NCBI GenBank assembly: GCA_017469945.1
Contig: JAFUFI010000021.1
Span: 1 to 52,269, forward strand
DNA from: Lachnospiraceae bacterium
GTDB taxonomy: Bacteria > Bacillota > Clostridia > Lachnospirales > Lachnospiraceae
DNA: 52,269 nucleotides
Direction: 5' to 3'
In this document: positions 24,849-32,994 of the stretch, one piece after another
Position numbering within the stretch: position 1 is the stretch's first letter
Layout of the letters: each line of letters opens with the position of its first letter
Position numbers and translations under genes: made by a program
Notes under the pieces: model-generated
Told to the model about the DNA's origin: nothing
Database searches by the model: none
What the model saw: only the letters and a program-made list of their open reading frames with translations

Positions 24849-25166
24849 CTAATTCTCTCCGCTATCCGTATTCTTATCCTCAGGCTTATTGCCCTCCCCG
24901 ATTCCTACGGTATGAAGCATTGTCTTTCCGATACCGGCAAATCCGCTTCCAAGCTCCTTGCCGACCTTCTTCCAACTTCCATCACTGTATACCGTGCTGT
25001 TAGGCTGAGGCTGAACAATATCCTTATTATCATTTCCGGTAACATCGTCCGCCCAATCAACAACCTTATCTGTAGTAGTCTCAGCGGAACGGATAAAAGT
25101 TTTCCCAAAAGTCTTAAAAGCGTGGCCAAGTTCTCTGCCGCTCTCTTTCCATTCTTCTTTTGACAT
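24849..25166 (-). CDS. Small protein with two internal repeats, unknown function
   Basis: A 105-residue soluble protein. It contains the same unit twice: WKESGRELGHAFKTFGKTF at about residues 6-24 and WKKVGKELGSGFAGIGKTM at about 65-83. The units are joined by a polar linker, with an Asp/Glu/Asn-rich tail. The repeat is amphipathic (WKxxG[KR]ELGxxFxxxGKT), suggesting two helices that pack together or on a membrane surface. No family name can be given. GGGAGG lies before the ATG, and the gene follows the GH13 gene by 20 bp. Confidence 0.75.
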   Translation of the reverse strand: MSKEEWKESGRELGHAFKTFGKTFIRSAETTTDKVVDWADDVTGNDNKDIVQPQPNSTVYSDGSWKKVGKELGSGFAGIGKTMLHTVGIGEGNKPEDKNTDSGEN

Positions 25167-25186
25167 AATTTAATACCTCCCGATAT

Positions 25187-26500
25187 TTAATATTCACACT
25201 TCCAGTAATATGCGCTGTACGGCGCCATTTCGCTGCCTCCGCCAAAGTCATGCTCTGCTCCGGTAAGAAGGTCTACAGCTTTGCCGCATCCCGCATCAAA
25301 ATGAGCTGTGTACGGATTCTCATCACAGTTTATAGCTACAAGGACCCTCTCGCCGTCATAATATCTTTGCAAAACGCATTGCCTGTTCGTAAGATGAAGA
25401 TATTTAAAATCTCCGTAATTTAGGGCCTTAGAAGTTTTTTTGACCTCTGACAGTTTCGATATAAAGTCCGTAAGTTCGTTCCAACAAGGGCTGCCAAAGC
25501 AGGCTCGTAGAGCCGGATCCCCCTCTTCTTTTCTCGCTTTAGCCCCCCATTCGCTTCCGTAGTACACGATAGGAATGCCCGGCATTCCGAATACTAAAGC
25601 GTAAACAAGAGGCAAATGCTTCTCATTACCAAGTATCGAGGCAATCCTTGTAACATCATGGTTATCGCAAAAGCTGAAAAGATGGGCTCCTCTGGCGACC
25701 GTCCAATCCTCGGGTCCAAAAAGCCTTGCAAGAGAATGAACGATCTCAAACATATTATAGCTGTTAAAGGCTGAATACAAGCCCTTATAGCATTGATAAT
25801 TGGTCAGGGAGTGAAGATTCTTGGCCTGAAGCATCCTTCCGTACTCTCCGTGAAGTACCTCGCCTACAAGGAAGAAATCCTCCTTAAGACCGTCGCAAAA
25901 GCCCCTTAAGCGCCTGCAAAACTCATCGCTTAAGCAATATGCCACATCAAGCCTCAATCCGTCTATATCGAACTCTTTAACCCAGCCCTCAACGCTTTCT
26001 AAAATATGTCTTACAACATCTTCATTTCCGAGGTTTAACTTAACAAGGTCGTAATTTCCTTCCCAGCCTTCGTACCAAAGGCCGTCGTTATAATTTGAAT
26101 TTCCGTCAAATGCTATCCTTGAAAACCAGCTTACGTAAGGAGAATTCTCTCTCTTTTCAAGGACGTCACGAAAGGCCCAAAAGCCTCGTCCAACGTGGTT
26201 AAACACACCGTCTAAGACGACTTTTATACCGTTTTCATGAAGTCTTTTGCAAACAAGGGCAAAATCTTCGTTTGTACCCAGCCTGCAATCGATTTTTCTA
26301 TAGTCACGGGTATTGTATCCATGGGTATCCGATTCAAATACGGGAGAAAAATATACCGCATCAATCCCAAGTTTCTTTAAATGAGGTATCCAGTCAATAA
26401 CTTTTAAAATACGGCTTTCCAGCTTACCGTCGTTCTCAAAGGGAGCTCCGCAAAAGCCCAGCGGATAAATCTGATAAAATACGCTTTCATAAGCCCACAT
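25187..26500 (-). CDS. GH13 alpha-amylase family enzyme, cytoplasmic
   Basis: A 437-residue glycoside hydrolase family 13 protein with no signal peptide, so it acts inside the cell, probably on imported maltodextrins. The (beta/alpha)8 landmarks are GVFNHVGRG (region I), GLRLDVAYC with nucleophile Asp185 (region II), VGEVLHGEYG with acid/base Glu214 (region III) and FCDNHDVTR with Asp282 (region IV). It lacks the N-terminal domain of classic neopullulanases and is short for the family. The start ATG follows AAGGAGG. It is the first gene of a two-gene transcript. The exact substrate is not settled by sequence. Confidence 0.92.
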   Translation of the reverse strand: MWAYESVFYQIYPLGFCGAPFENDGKLESRILKVIDWIPHLKKLGIDAVYFSPVFESDTHGYNTRDYRKIDCRLGTNEDFALVCKRLHENGIKVVLDGVFNHVGRGFWAFRDVLEKRENSPYVSWFSRIAFDGNSNYNDGLWYEGWEGNYDLVKLNLGNEDVVRHILESVEGWVKEFDIDGLRLDVAYCLSDEFCRRLRGFCDGLKEDFFLVGEVLHGEYGRMLQAKNLHSLTNYQCYKGLYSAFNSYNMFEIVHSLARLFGPEDWTVARGAHLFSFCDNHDVTRIASILGNEKHLPLVYALVFGMPGIPIVYYGSEWGAKARKEEGDPALRACFGSPCWNELTDFISKLSEVKKTSKALNYGDFKYLHLTNRQCVLQRYYDGERVLVAINCDENPYTAHFDAGCGKAVDLLTGAEHDFGGGSEMAPYSAYYWKCEY

Positions 26501-26959
26501 ATCTCAAAATCCTCCTTTTCCCACGTATATATCTATTTTCCCATAAAACAGAGAAAAAGTATACATGTAATTTTTTTATAAAAATGGCAGGTTTATTGTC
26601 GTTTATGTTAACCGTTTTTAACCCCTATTTTAAGTTACATAATTCTTGCAACCTCGAAACGTTCCCGACACCCCTGCTCTTTCATTTTTTCGGTATGACA
26701 CTAGTATATCTGTATAAAAGTCATGTCAGTAATCCACATTATAAACTCAGTGTTTTTCTGAATAAATCCACAGTATCCACAAAGTTATCCACATTTGGCA
26801 ATAATGTCACAAATTGCAAAAATTCTTTGTCATTTTTGCCAAACCTGCATAAATGACATCAAAATTACTAAACCCGTGTTTACATAACCTTGAAAAATAA
26901 AACCACAATATCATGTGTTTGGGGCTGTGTTATGTCAACTAAATAGGGCAAAAAATTTT
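26501..26959. other. Long AT-rich intergenic region between GH13 and the helicase gene
   Basis: About 460 bp without a convincing gene. It holds four DnaA-box-like sequences (listed separately), an imperfect operator-like inverted repeat GTTAA-6-TTAAC at 26607-26622 upstream of GH13, and an A6T6 tract at 26949-26960. It also has several scattered TGTCA words and AT-rich stretches. A GH13 promoter must lie near 26520-26600, but no clear -35/-10 pair stands out. Confidence 0.6.
26730..26793 (+). promoter_or_regulatory. Cluster of DnaA-box-like sequences
   Basis: TTATCCACA at 26785-26793 is a perfect DnaA box. GTATCCACA (26773-26781) and TAATCCACA (26730-26738) differ at one position, and AAATCCACA (26764-26772) at two. 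All four are on the same strand, and the last three are nearly contiguous, in AT-rich DNA. No dnaA, dnaN or other origin genes are nearby. Confidence 0.55.
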
Positions 26960-29605
26960 TTAATCCCCCCAAAACTCCAAAATATTTTTCTCTATTGTTC
27001 TGACGTTAACCCTTTTTAAATCCCTCCACTCAATTGGAAACAGATTCCTGTAGCTGTTTTGCATAAACCTCTCGTCAAGCAGCGCAATAACGCCCCTGTC
27101 GCTCTCTGTGCGAATCACTCTGCCCGCCGCCTGAAGTACTTTGTTTATTCCCGGAAATCTGTAGGCGTAATCGAACCCGTCGTCGCCTTCTTCGTCGAAA
27201 TGCCTCTTTAAAATCTCTCTTTCAAAGCATACCGAAGGAAGACCGGTTCCTACGATCACGGATCCTATAAGCCTGTCGTCCTTAAGGTCTATTCCCTCGC
27301 TGAATATACCGCCAAGGACGCAAAATGCCGTTAAGCGTTTCTCGGTCTCAAAAAGACTGAGAAAATCCTCTCTGTCCTCTTCCGACATATTCTCAAGCTG
27401 CAGCACGCAGGTCTCCGAATTATCGGCCATATACTCCGTATAAATATCGTAAACACTGTGCATAAAAGCATGTGAAGGGCAAAAGACAATATAATTTCCC
27501 TCCCTGGCGTGCACAACACTCCTTATGTGCTCCGATATCCGGTAGAACTCTTCTTTCGAACGTCTTGTGTATTTACTGGTAACATCATCCGCGATAAAAA
27601 TCCCCCTGTTTGAAGGGTCAAAAACGCTTTTAGCATACACTTCATAATCCTGCTCCTCTCCTCCAAGGAGTTTTTTATAATACTGAATGGGCAAAAAGGT
27701 CGCGGAGAAAAGGATTGTGCTTACCGCCTTATGCATACAGATTTTCAGATTATCCGCAGGATTAACGCAAAACAGCTTTACCATAAAGGTATTGTCGTCC
27801 TGCATCTGAGTATATTTAACGTAGTTTGTATCAATATTTTCGTACATATTGAGGAAATGAGATATTTCAAAGAAAAGATCCAGTATCTCATCAAAAGCCT
27901 CAGGCTTTTTCTTCTCCCTTTCCTCCAGATAATCGCTTATGGTGGCATATAACCTGTTTAAAGGCTTTACAAAGTCATCAATTTCATCTATGACGCGAGG
28001 AGTCTCGCACTCCCGCTTCATTTCCAGCAAAACCTTATTGCACTTTTCAAGCTGGGCGATCATCTTATCGGCATACCCTTTTTTGACAAGGATACTCTCC
28101 GCCAGATGCCTGTCTTTCTTCCCGGAGGAGAAATACAGAGTATCAAGTGTCGACTCGGCTGTCACTTCGGCTGTCAGTTTATCTGTCAGTTCATTTTTTT
28201 CATCGAAATCCGGGTCTGTTTCGGCGGTTGATGTCGTTTCCTCGATAAGCGCGATTTTATCAGGATTACCGGCTGATTCCAAATCCAATAACAACTGTCC
28301 TTCAATGGACTTATGTTTACTGCGGGCCGCCATTTCCGACACAATTGTCCTTTTAAGCTCACGCTTAAGTGACATAAAATCTTCTTTTACAAGATGGGCG
28401 CTGTACATTTCCCTTCCCCTTTCGAGAAGATTATGCGCCTCGTCTATAAGAAAAAGGTAATTGCCCGTTACTCCGTCGGCAAAGAATCTTTGTAGTTTTG
28501 CGTTGGGATCAAATACATAATTATAATCGCAGATTATTCCGTCTGCGAACAAAGAAGCGTCAAGAGAAAGCTCAAAAGGGCATACTCTGTGCTTTATCGC
28601 GTACTTTTCTATAACAGCTCTCGATAAGCCGTCTTCGCTTGAAAGCATATCGTATAGCGCCTCATTAACCCTGTCATAATGCCCCTCGGCGTACTTGCAG
28701 GCTCCCGGGTTACACTCAGGCTTATCTTTAAAACAGATCTTTTCCTTTGCCGTTATGATGATGCTTCTGAAAACAAGCCCCTTTTCTCTGAGTATATCTA
28801 TAGTATCGGAGGCTACGGTACGCGTGATCGTTTTGGCTGTGAGATAAAATAATTGCTCCGCTTTACCTACTCCGATAGCTTTTACAGCCGGAAAAATCGT
28901 TGTAACAGTCTTTCCTACGCCCGTTGGAGCCTCCAAAAAGAGCTTTCTTTTTCCGGCTATGGTCTGATAAACCTGGGTAGCTAGCTCCTTTTGACCCTCT
29001 CGGTACTCAAAAGGAAACTGCAATCCGGCTATAGATTCCTGCCTTTTAAGATAGTGTCTGCACTTAAGAAGAGCCCATTTATCGTACTCATCCAAAAGTC
29101 CTTCAAACCAGTCCTTTAACTCTTCAAAGTCGTAATCCTGATAGAAATAGCGGATCTCTTCCGTTTCCAGATTACAATACGTTATCCTTACTCTGATTTC
29201 AGGGACGTCTTTATCTATGCCGTACATGTAGGCGTAGCATTTCGCCTGGGCAACATGCACCGGTACGGGCTCAGTCATATATTCCAGCTTCCTGTAGGTG
29301 CCCTTTATCTCGTCAATGGTAATGCCTTCCTGCGTATCGATGATACCGTCGGCTCTTCCCTCTAAAAGGAGACTGTAATCTTCATTTTCGTACGAAAAAT
29401 ACAGGGGAACTTCCGCCCTGTAATCGGGCCCCATTTTCCCCTGTATCAAACGATGTATCCTGCTTCCTTCCTGCATAGCCGAAAGCTGGGATCCGGAGGC
29501 AGAGCTGCTGTCGATATCCCCGCTTCTTAGCAGGAACTCGACAAGCCCTCTTACCGATATATGAATTTGAAATTTACTGTCATCTGTCACTTTCAAACAC
29601 CGCAA
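26960..29605 (-). CDS. XPD/DinG-type helicase with N-terminal RecB/Cas4-like nuclease domain
   Basis: An 881-residue predicted DNA repair enzyme. Residues 1-185 look like a PD-(D/E)xK nuclease of the RecB/Cas4 type: His51, Asp86 in GRADG, Glu99-Ile-Lys101, and the QxxxY motif at 120-124. A superfamily 2 helicase of the Rad3/XPD class follows: Walker A EAPTGVGKT (225-233), four cysteines fit for a 4Fe-4S cluster (Cys291, 298, 303, 342) and DEAH at 388-391. The C-terminal motor domain contains VIVGTGLPSVCFE and QAAGRVIR. The first codon of the longest frame is TTG; a GTG five codons later (29590) is equally possible. Both overlap the end of the preceding gene, and neither has a good ribosome site, implying coupled translation. 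Confidence 0.88.
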   Translation of the reverse strand: MRCLKVTDDSKFQIHISVRGLVEFLLRSGDIDSSSASGSQLSAMQEGSRIHRLIQGKMGPDYRAEVPLYFSYENEDYSLLLEGRADGIIDTQEGITIDEIKGTYRKLEYMTEPVPVHVAQAKCYAYMYGIDKDVPEIRVRITYCNLETEEIRYFYQDYDFEELKDWFEGLLDEYDKWALLKCRHYLKRQESIAGLQFPFEYREGQKELATQVYQTIAGKRKLFLEAPTGVGKTVTTIFPAVKAIGVGKAEQLFYLTAKTITRTVASDTIDILREKGLVFRSIIITAKEKICFKDKPECNPGACKYAEGHYDRVNEALYDMLSSEDGLSRAVIEKYAIKHRVCPFELSLDASLFADGIICDYNYVFDPNAKLQRFFADGVTGNYLFLIDEAHNLLERGREMYSAHLVKEDFMSLKRELKRTIVSEMAARSKHKSIEGQLLLDLESAGNPDKIALIEETTSTAETDPDFDEKNELTDKLTAEVTAESTLDTLYFSSGKKDRHLAESILVKKGYADKMIAQLEKCNKVLLEMKRECETPRVIDEIDDFVKPLNRLYATISDYLEEREKKKPEAFDEILDLFFEISHFLNMYENIDTNYVKYTQMQDDNTFMVKLFCVNPADNLKICMHKAVSTILFSATFLPIQYYKKLLGGEEQDYEVYAKSVFDPSNRGIFIADDVTSKYTRRSKEEFYRISEHIRSVVHAREGNYIVFCPSHAFMHSVYDIYTEYMADNSETCVLQLENMSEEDREDFLSLFETEKRLTAFCVLGGIFSEGIDLKDDRLIGSVIVGTGLPSVCFEREILKRHFDEEGDDGFDYAYRFPGINKVLQAAGRVIRTESDRGVIALLDERFMQNSYRNLFPIEWRDLKRVNVRTIEKNILEFWGD

Positions 29606-31583
29606 ACAAATCGTTTTGGTATACTAATTCGTATTCCCCCGATTCAATGTAACTCATAATTATCTTAAACTTGCCGTCCGTAATCTCGGCATAGTCCTCT
29701 TTATCATTAATGCCGTCCGCATACTTCGCAAGATGCTTACCCAGTATCAAAAGCGGCATATTTCCTTCCTTTTCGGAAAGCTGCTCGTTAAGGTTTTCCT
29801 GCATAACTACGTAATTGTAGGAACCCAGATCGATCCAGGGATTAAAGGCCGAAGGCATCTGTAAATAAAACGAAAGCGCCGGAATATAGCCGTATGTAAT
29901 AAGCTCTTTGTCAGGGCTGTAGGAAGCGCCCTCAACGAAATCCATAAGTCCCTTTATATTCTCCGCCTTTTCCGGCGACATTCTGATGCCCTTAAGGACG
30001 CTGTAGCTATCATCAAGAGATGCGACCGGATTCTCGACGCATTTAGCCTCAGCAAAGGTAAATCCCCAGCCAAAAGCGATAAATCTTACGCTGCAAAGAA
30101 GCGTTACCAAAAGCACGATAACCTTAAGTGGAAGGTAGGAATGGTAACTCCTTGCTATGGTAAGAGACAGCTCTTTATTGCTCATCTCCTTGTGCTCTCT
30201 TTTAAAGACCTTTACTATAAGAGCATCCGGCTCTACCCTCTTTAAAAGCTTTAAAACGCGGTAAGCAAACCAGGGTACTACAAGGAACATGTTGTTGATA
30301 GTCGAGAGCTGTCCGTTGTTTGATCCGATAGGCGTTATAAAAATCGTCAAAAAGGAAAGTCCGGCAAGGAGCTTCTCCGTCCTTGTTTCTCCGGGCTTAA
30401 ATATCACCCCAAGGCTCCAAAGAGCGATGATCAAAACAAATACGGCGGAGGGAACGATTATCGAAAGATACTCATTTAAAGGTCCGGCTCCGAATCTTGA
30501 GTAGGTTCCCTCTCCCCACTTAAGAACGCAAAGCAGATATACGAAACCGCCTCCGATGATCAAAAAGATAAAGTACATAAGACCGGTAAAAGTAAACTTC
30601 TGAAAAACTTTTCCCTTAATCCTCTTAAATCCAAGATGTGCATCAAGCATTTTCCCGGCGGTCAAAAGAAGCGAGCCTATGAAAAGAGCCGCTATCATCA
30701 GCACGATCCATTTAAGATTATATCTGTATGCCTCGAAGAGTGAATAAAGCATAGAGTACAGCGTGTATCCGCTGTTGTCCTCCGTCATGGCAAAGAGGCG
30801 TTTTATACCTGTCACATAATCGTCAAGACTGTATCTTACGGTCATAAACAGAAGCATCCCCAGCACCGATGCGGCATATCCCAAAACACAGAAAAGTGTA
30901 CGCATACCCGTGCGCTTTAAGAAATCTATTCTCTCACGCCTCCTCTGGCGCTTTCCAAGGGATTCGTCCTTTAATCTCTCGATAAGCTCCAGTATTCCGT
31001 ACGCCCAGACAGCAAGGATAAGCGCGGCCTCGGGAAGGTTTGAAAAACGCACAAATACGTTTAATCCCAAGAATACCCCGGCGACAAAAAGGTAACGGTA
31101 CTTGCCGTTCTCAAGTCCTAAAAAGATGTTTATGATCCCGGCGCTCATAAGTATAAACGTAAGATAGTTGTACAAAAGCGCCGTAGGACACCAGCACATG
31201 TTTATTGCGACAAACTCGCCGATAAAAATGACAAAAGCCGGATATTTAAGCCTTCTCGTAAAGAATATATATCCCATCACGGCAAGAAGACTGATCGTAA
31301 GGGATGTATAAAGATTGAGGCCCAAAAGAGTCTTTCCGAAGGGCAGGAAAGTAAACAGATGGCCAAGAGCCGTGGCAAGGTAGGTGGAAAAAAGCCACAT
31401 TGGATCCATGGACTCTGTTCCCATGTATTCAAAATTTGCATAGTTATATCCCACATCCCAAAGATCAAGGCCGATATGAATATGTCTTAAAGGATAGAGC
31501 GCAAGAATGAGGACCATGATTATCTCCAGTCCTCTTCTTACGCTCGCATATCTACTGTTTTTGTCAGTAAAAAACTTCTGCAT
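29580..31583 (-). CDS. Polytopic membrane protein, GT-C glycosyltransferase-like
   Basis: A 667-residue protein with about 11-13 membrane helices and a C-terminal soluble domain of roughly 170 residues. After the first helix lies an acidic motif, GLDLWDVGYNY, in the position where GT-C enzymes (which use lipid-linked sugars) carry their catalytic Asp. Further loops hold RFSNLPEA and GSNNGQLSTIN. The family is not certain; it could be a mannosyltransferase-like enzyme acting on envelope glycans or simply an uncharacterised membrane protein. It lies 2 bp after the endoglucanase gene and overlaps the helicase gene at its 3' end. Confidence 0.68.
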   Translation of the reverse strand: MQKFFTDKNSRYASVRRGLEIIMVLILALYPLRHIHIGLDLWDVGYNYANFEYMGTESMDPMWLFSTYLATALGHLFTFLPFGKTLLGLNLYTSLTISLLAVMGYIFFTRRLKYPAFVIFIGEFVAINMCWCPTALLYNYLTFILMSAGIINIFLGLENGKYRYLFVAGVFLGLNVFVRFSNLPEAALILAVWAYGILELIERLKDESLGKRQRRRERIDFLKRTGMRTLFCVLGYAASVLGMLLFMTVRYSLDDYVTGIKRLFAMTEDNSGYTLYSMLYSLFEAYRYNLKWIVLMIAALFIGSLLLTAGKMLDAHLGFKRIKGKVFQKFTFTGLMYFIFLIIGGGFVYLLCVLKWGEGTYSRFGAGPLNEYLSIIVPSAVFVLIIALWSLGVIFKPGETRTEKLLAGLSFLTIFITPIGSNNGQLSTINNMFLVVPWFAYRVLKLLKRVEPDALIVKVFKREHKEMSNKELSLTIARSYHSYLPLKVIVLLVTLLCSVRFIAFGWGFTFAEAKCVENPVASLDDSYSVLKGIRMSPEKAENIKGLMDFVEGASYSPDKELITYGYIPALSFYLQMPSAFNPWIDLGSYNYVVMQENLNEQLSEKEGNMPLLILGKHLAKYADGINDKEDYAEITDGKFKIIMSYIESGEYELVYQNDLFAVFESDR

Positions 31584-31585
31584 TT

Positions 31586-32977
31586 TTATTCCTCGGATCC
31601 GCAGTAATACATCATCTGATCGACAATCTCAGGGAAGATCCAGGTGAGGGAGCTTCTGTCGATAAGTCTGAAGTTCTCACCGTTTGTCTTGTAAGCATTG
31701 TTGTCCCAGAAAAGAGCGGTCATACCGTAATGTCTTGCTGTGTAGGTATAGTATGCCGCGAACTGCATTCTCGATTCGGTATTGTCCTTATCAAGAGCGC
31801 CGAACTCGCCGATAAGAACGGGTATGCCCTGAGATACGAACTTCTCATAAAGATTCTTCATAAAGTAGTCGATATCCTCGGTTCCCTTCTTGCCCTTGAT
31901 TGCAAAAACATCTGTAGATCCGTCACCCTGATTCAAAGCGAAATTGTAAGGGGTGTACGCGTGAACAGATACGATGATCCTGTTTTCCGCGGTAGCCTTT
32001 GAGTCATCAGGAAGCTTGAAATCATCAGCGATAACATAATCGGGAGATGCGCAATATCCGGGTGCCATAATATATCTGGAAGTATTGTATCCCTTCCCGT
32101 TAGCGCGGATAGTGTCTACGATCGCCTGGTTTAACTGATTGATGCAATCCATGCACTCTTTTCCGAGATCGGAATTTACATCAATCCACCACTCGTTGTT
32201 TGTACCAACCTGACGGGGCTCATTCATGGTCTCGAAGATTAAGTGCTCATCATAATCCGCAAATCTATCCGCGATCTGAGACCAGATCTTTGTAACATAA
32301 GCTTTTGACTGATCCAGCTTTGCGTACGAAGGATACTCTAAATCCTCAGTATTGTCGTGGTGAATATTGATGATGACATACATATCCTCTGCAAGAGCCC
32401 AGCCGACTACTTCCTCGACTCTGTCCATCCAGGCTTTGCTGATATTGTAGTTTTCGTCGATATGGTTGTGCCATGACACAGGGATTCTGATGGTCTTAAA
32501 GCCTGCACTCTTAAGCTCTTTAATAAGACCCTCGGTAGTCTTTGCGTTGCACCATGCGGTCTCATAATCCATCTCGTTGCTAAGCCAGGTGCACTCGCTG
32601 GCATCGAAAGTATTTCCAAGGTTCCAGCCGATCTCTAAGTCTCTGATAAAAGAAAGAGCCTCATTGTCGGGGATCTCAAGGGGTGCTCTCTTTGCAACCT
32701 TTACGATTCCGTCGACAACGTCTCCGGGCTGAGCCGTTTCAAGTGTGGGAGCGGCTTGTTCCTTACTTTCCTCAGAAGAGGTTTCGGAAGCTTCCTGCGC
32801 TTTTTCTTCCGCTTTTTCTTCTTTATCTTCCGATCCTTCAATATCTGTTACGACCTCGGTCTCTGTGCCTGTCTGCGCATCGCTTACTGCGTCCTGCGGC
32901 GCATCCTTGGCACCACAAGCGCAAAGGGACGCGGTCAAAACTACTGTTAATAATAAGCTGACTAATCTTTTCTTCAT
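31586..32977 (-). CDS. GH5 endoglucanase lipoprotein
   Basis: A 463-residue secreted glycoside hydrolase family 5 (cellulase) enzyme. The signal peptide ends in lipobox LCAC (Cys21), followed by an acidic Glu/Ser-rich linker (about 25-85) and the catalytic barrel (about 105-460). Landmarks are IGWNLGNTFDA, RIPVSWHNH, the acid/base Glu253 in ETMNEPRQ, and the nucleophile Glu391 in VLIGEFG. The start ATG has GGAG eight bases upstream and follows the ATPase gene by 17 bp; a longer frame inside that gene is rejected. Substrate is probably beta-1,4-glucan or mixed-linkage glucan. It has no carbohydrate-binding module or dockerin, and being lipid-anchored it would work at the cell surface. Confidence 0.93.
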   Translation of the reverse strand: MKKRLVSLLLTVVLTASLCACGAKDAPQDAVSDAQTGTETEVVTDIEGSEDKEEKAEEKAQEASETSSEESKEQAAPTLETAQPGDVVDGIVKVAKRAPLEIPDNEALSFIRDLEIGWNLGNTFDASECTWLSNEMDYETAWCNAKTTEGLIKELKSAGFKTIRIPVSWHNHIDENYNISKAWMDRVEEVVGWALAEDMYVIINIHHDNTEDLEYPSYAKLDQSKAYVTKIWSQIADRFADYDEHLIFETMNEPRQVGTNNEWWIDVNSDLGKECMDCINQLNQAIVDTIRANGKGYNTSRYIMAPGYCASPDYVIADDFKLPDDSKATAENRIIVSVHAYTPYNFALNQGDGSTDVFAIKGKKGTEDIDYFMKNLYEKFVSQGIPVLIGEFGALDKDNTESRMQFAAYYTYTARHYGMTALFWDNNAYKTNGENFRLIDRSSLTWIFPEIVDQMMYYCGSEE

Positions 32978-32994
32978 ACGTATGCTCCGTGATT

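Noticed and set aside
26584..26856. A 90-residue plus-strand frame in the long intergenic region
   Set aside because: No ribosome site or promoter, composition typical of AT-rich non-coding DNA, and it overlaps the DnaA-box cluster.
26501..26959. Chromosomal replication origin
   Set aside because: DnaA boxes are present, but dnaA, dnaN, recF or gyr genes and an unwinding element are not; a titration or regulatory site is the more modest reading.
26960..29605. CRISPR association of the Cas4-like domain
   Set aside because: No repeat-spacer array or other cas genes; the domain is fused to an XPD-type helicase, a known repair arrangement.
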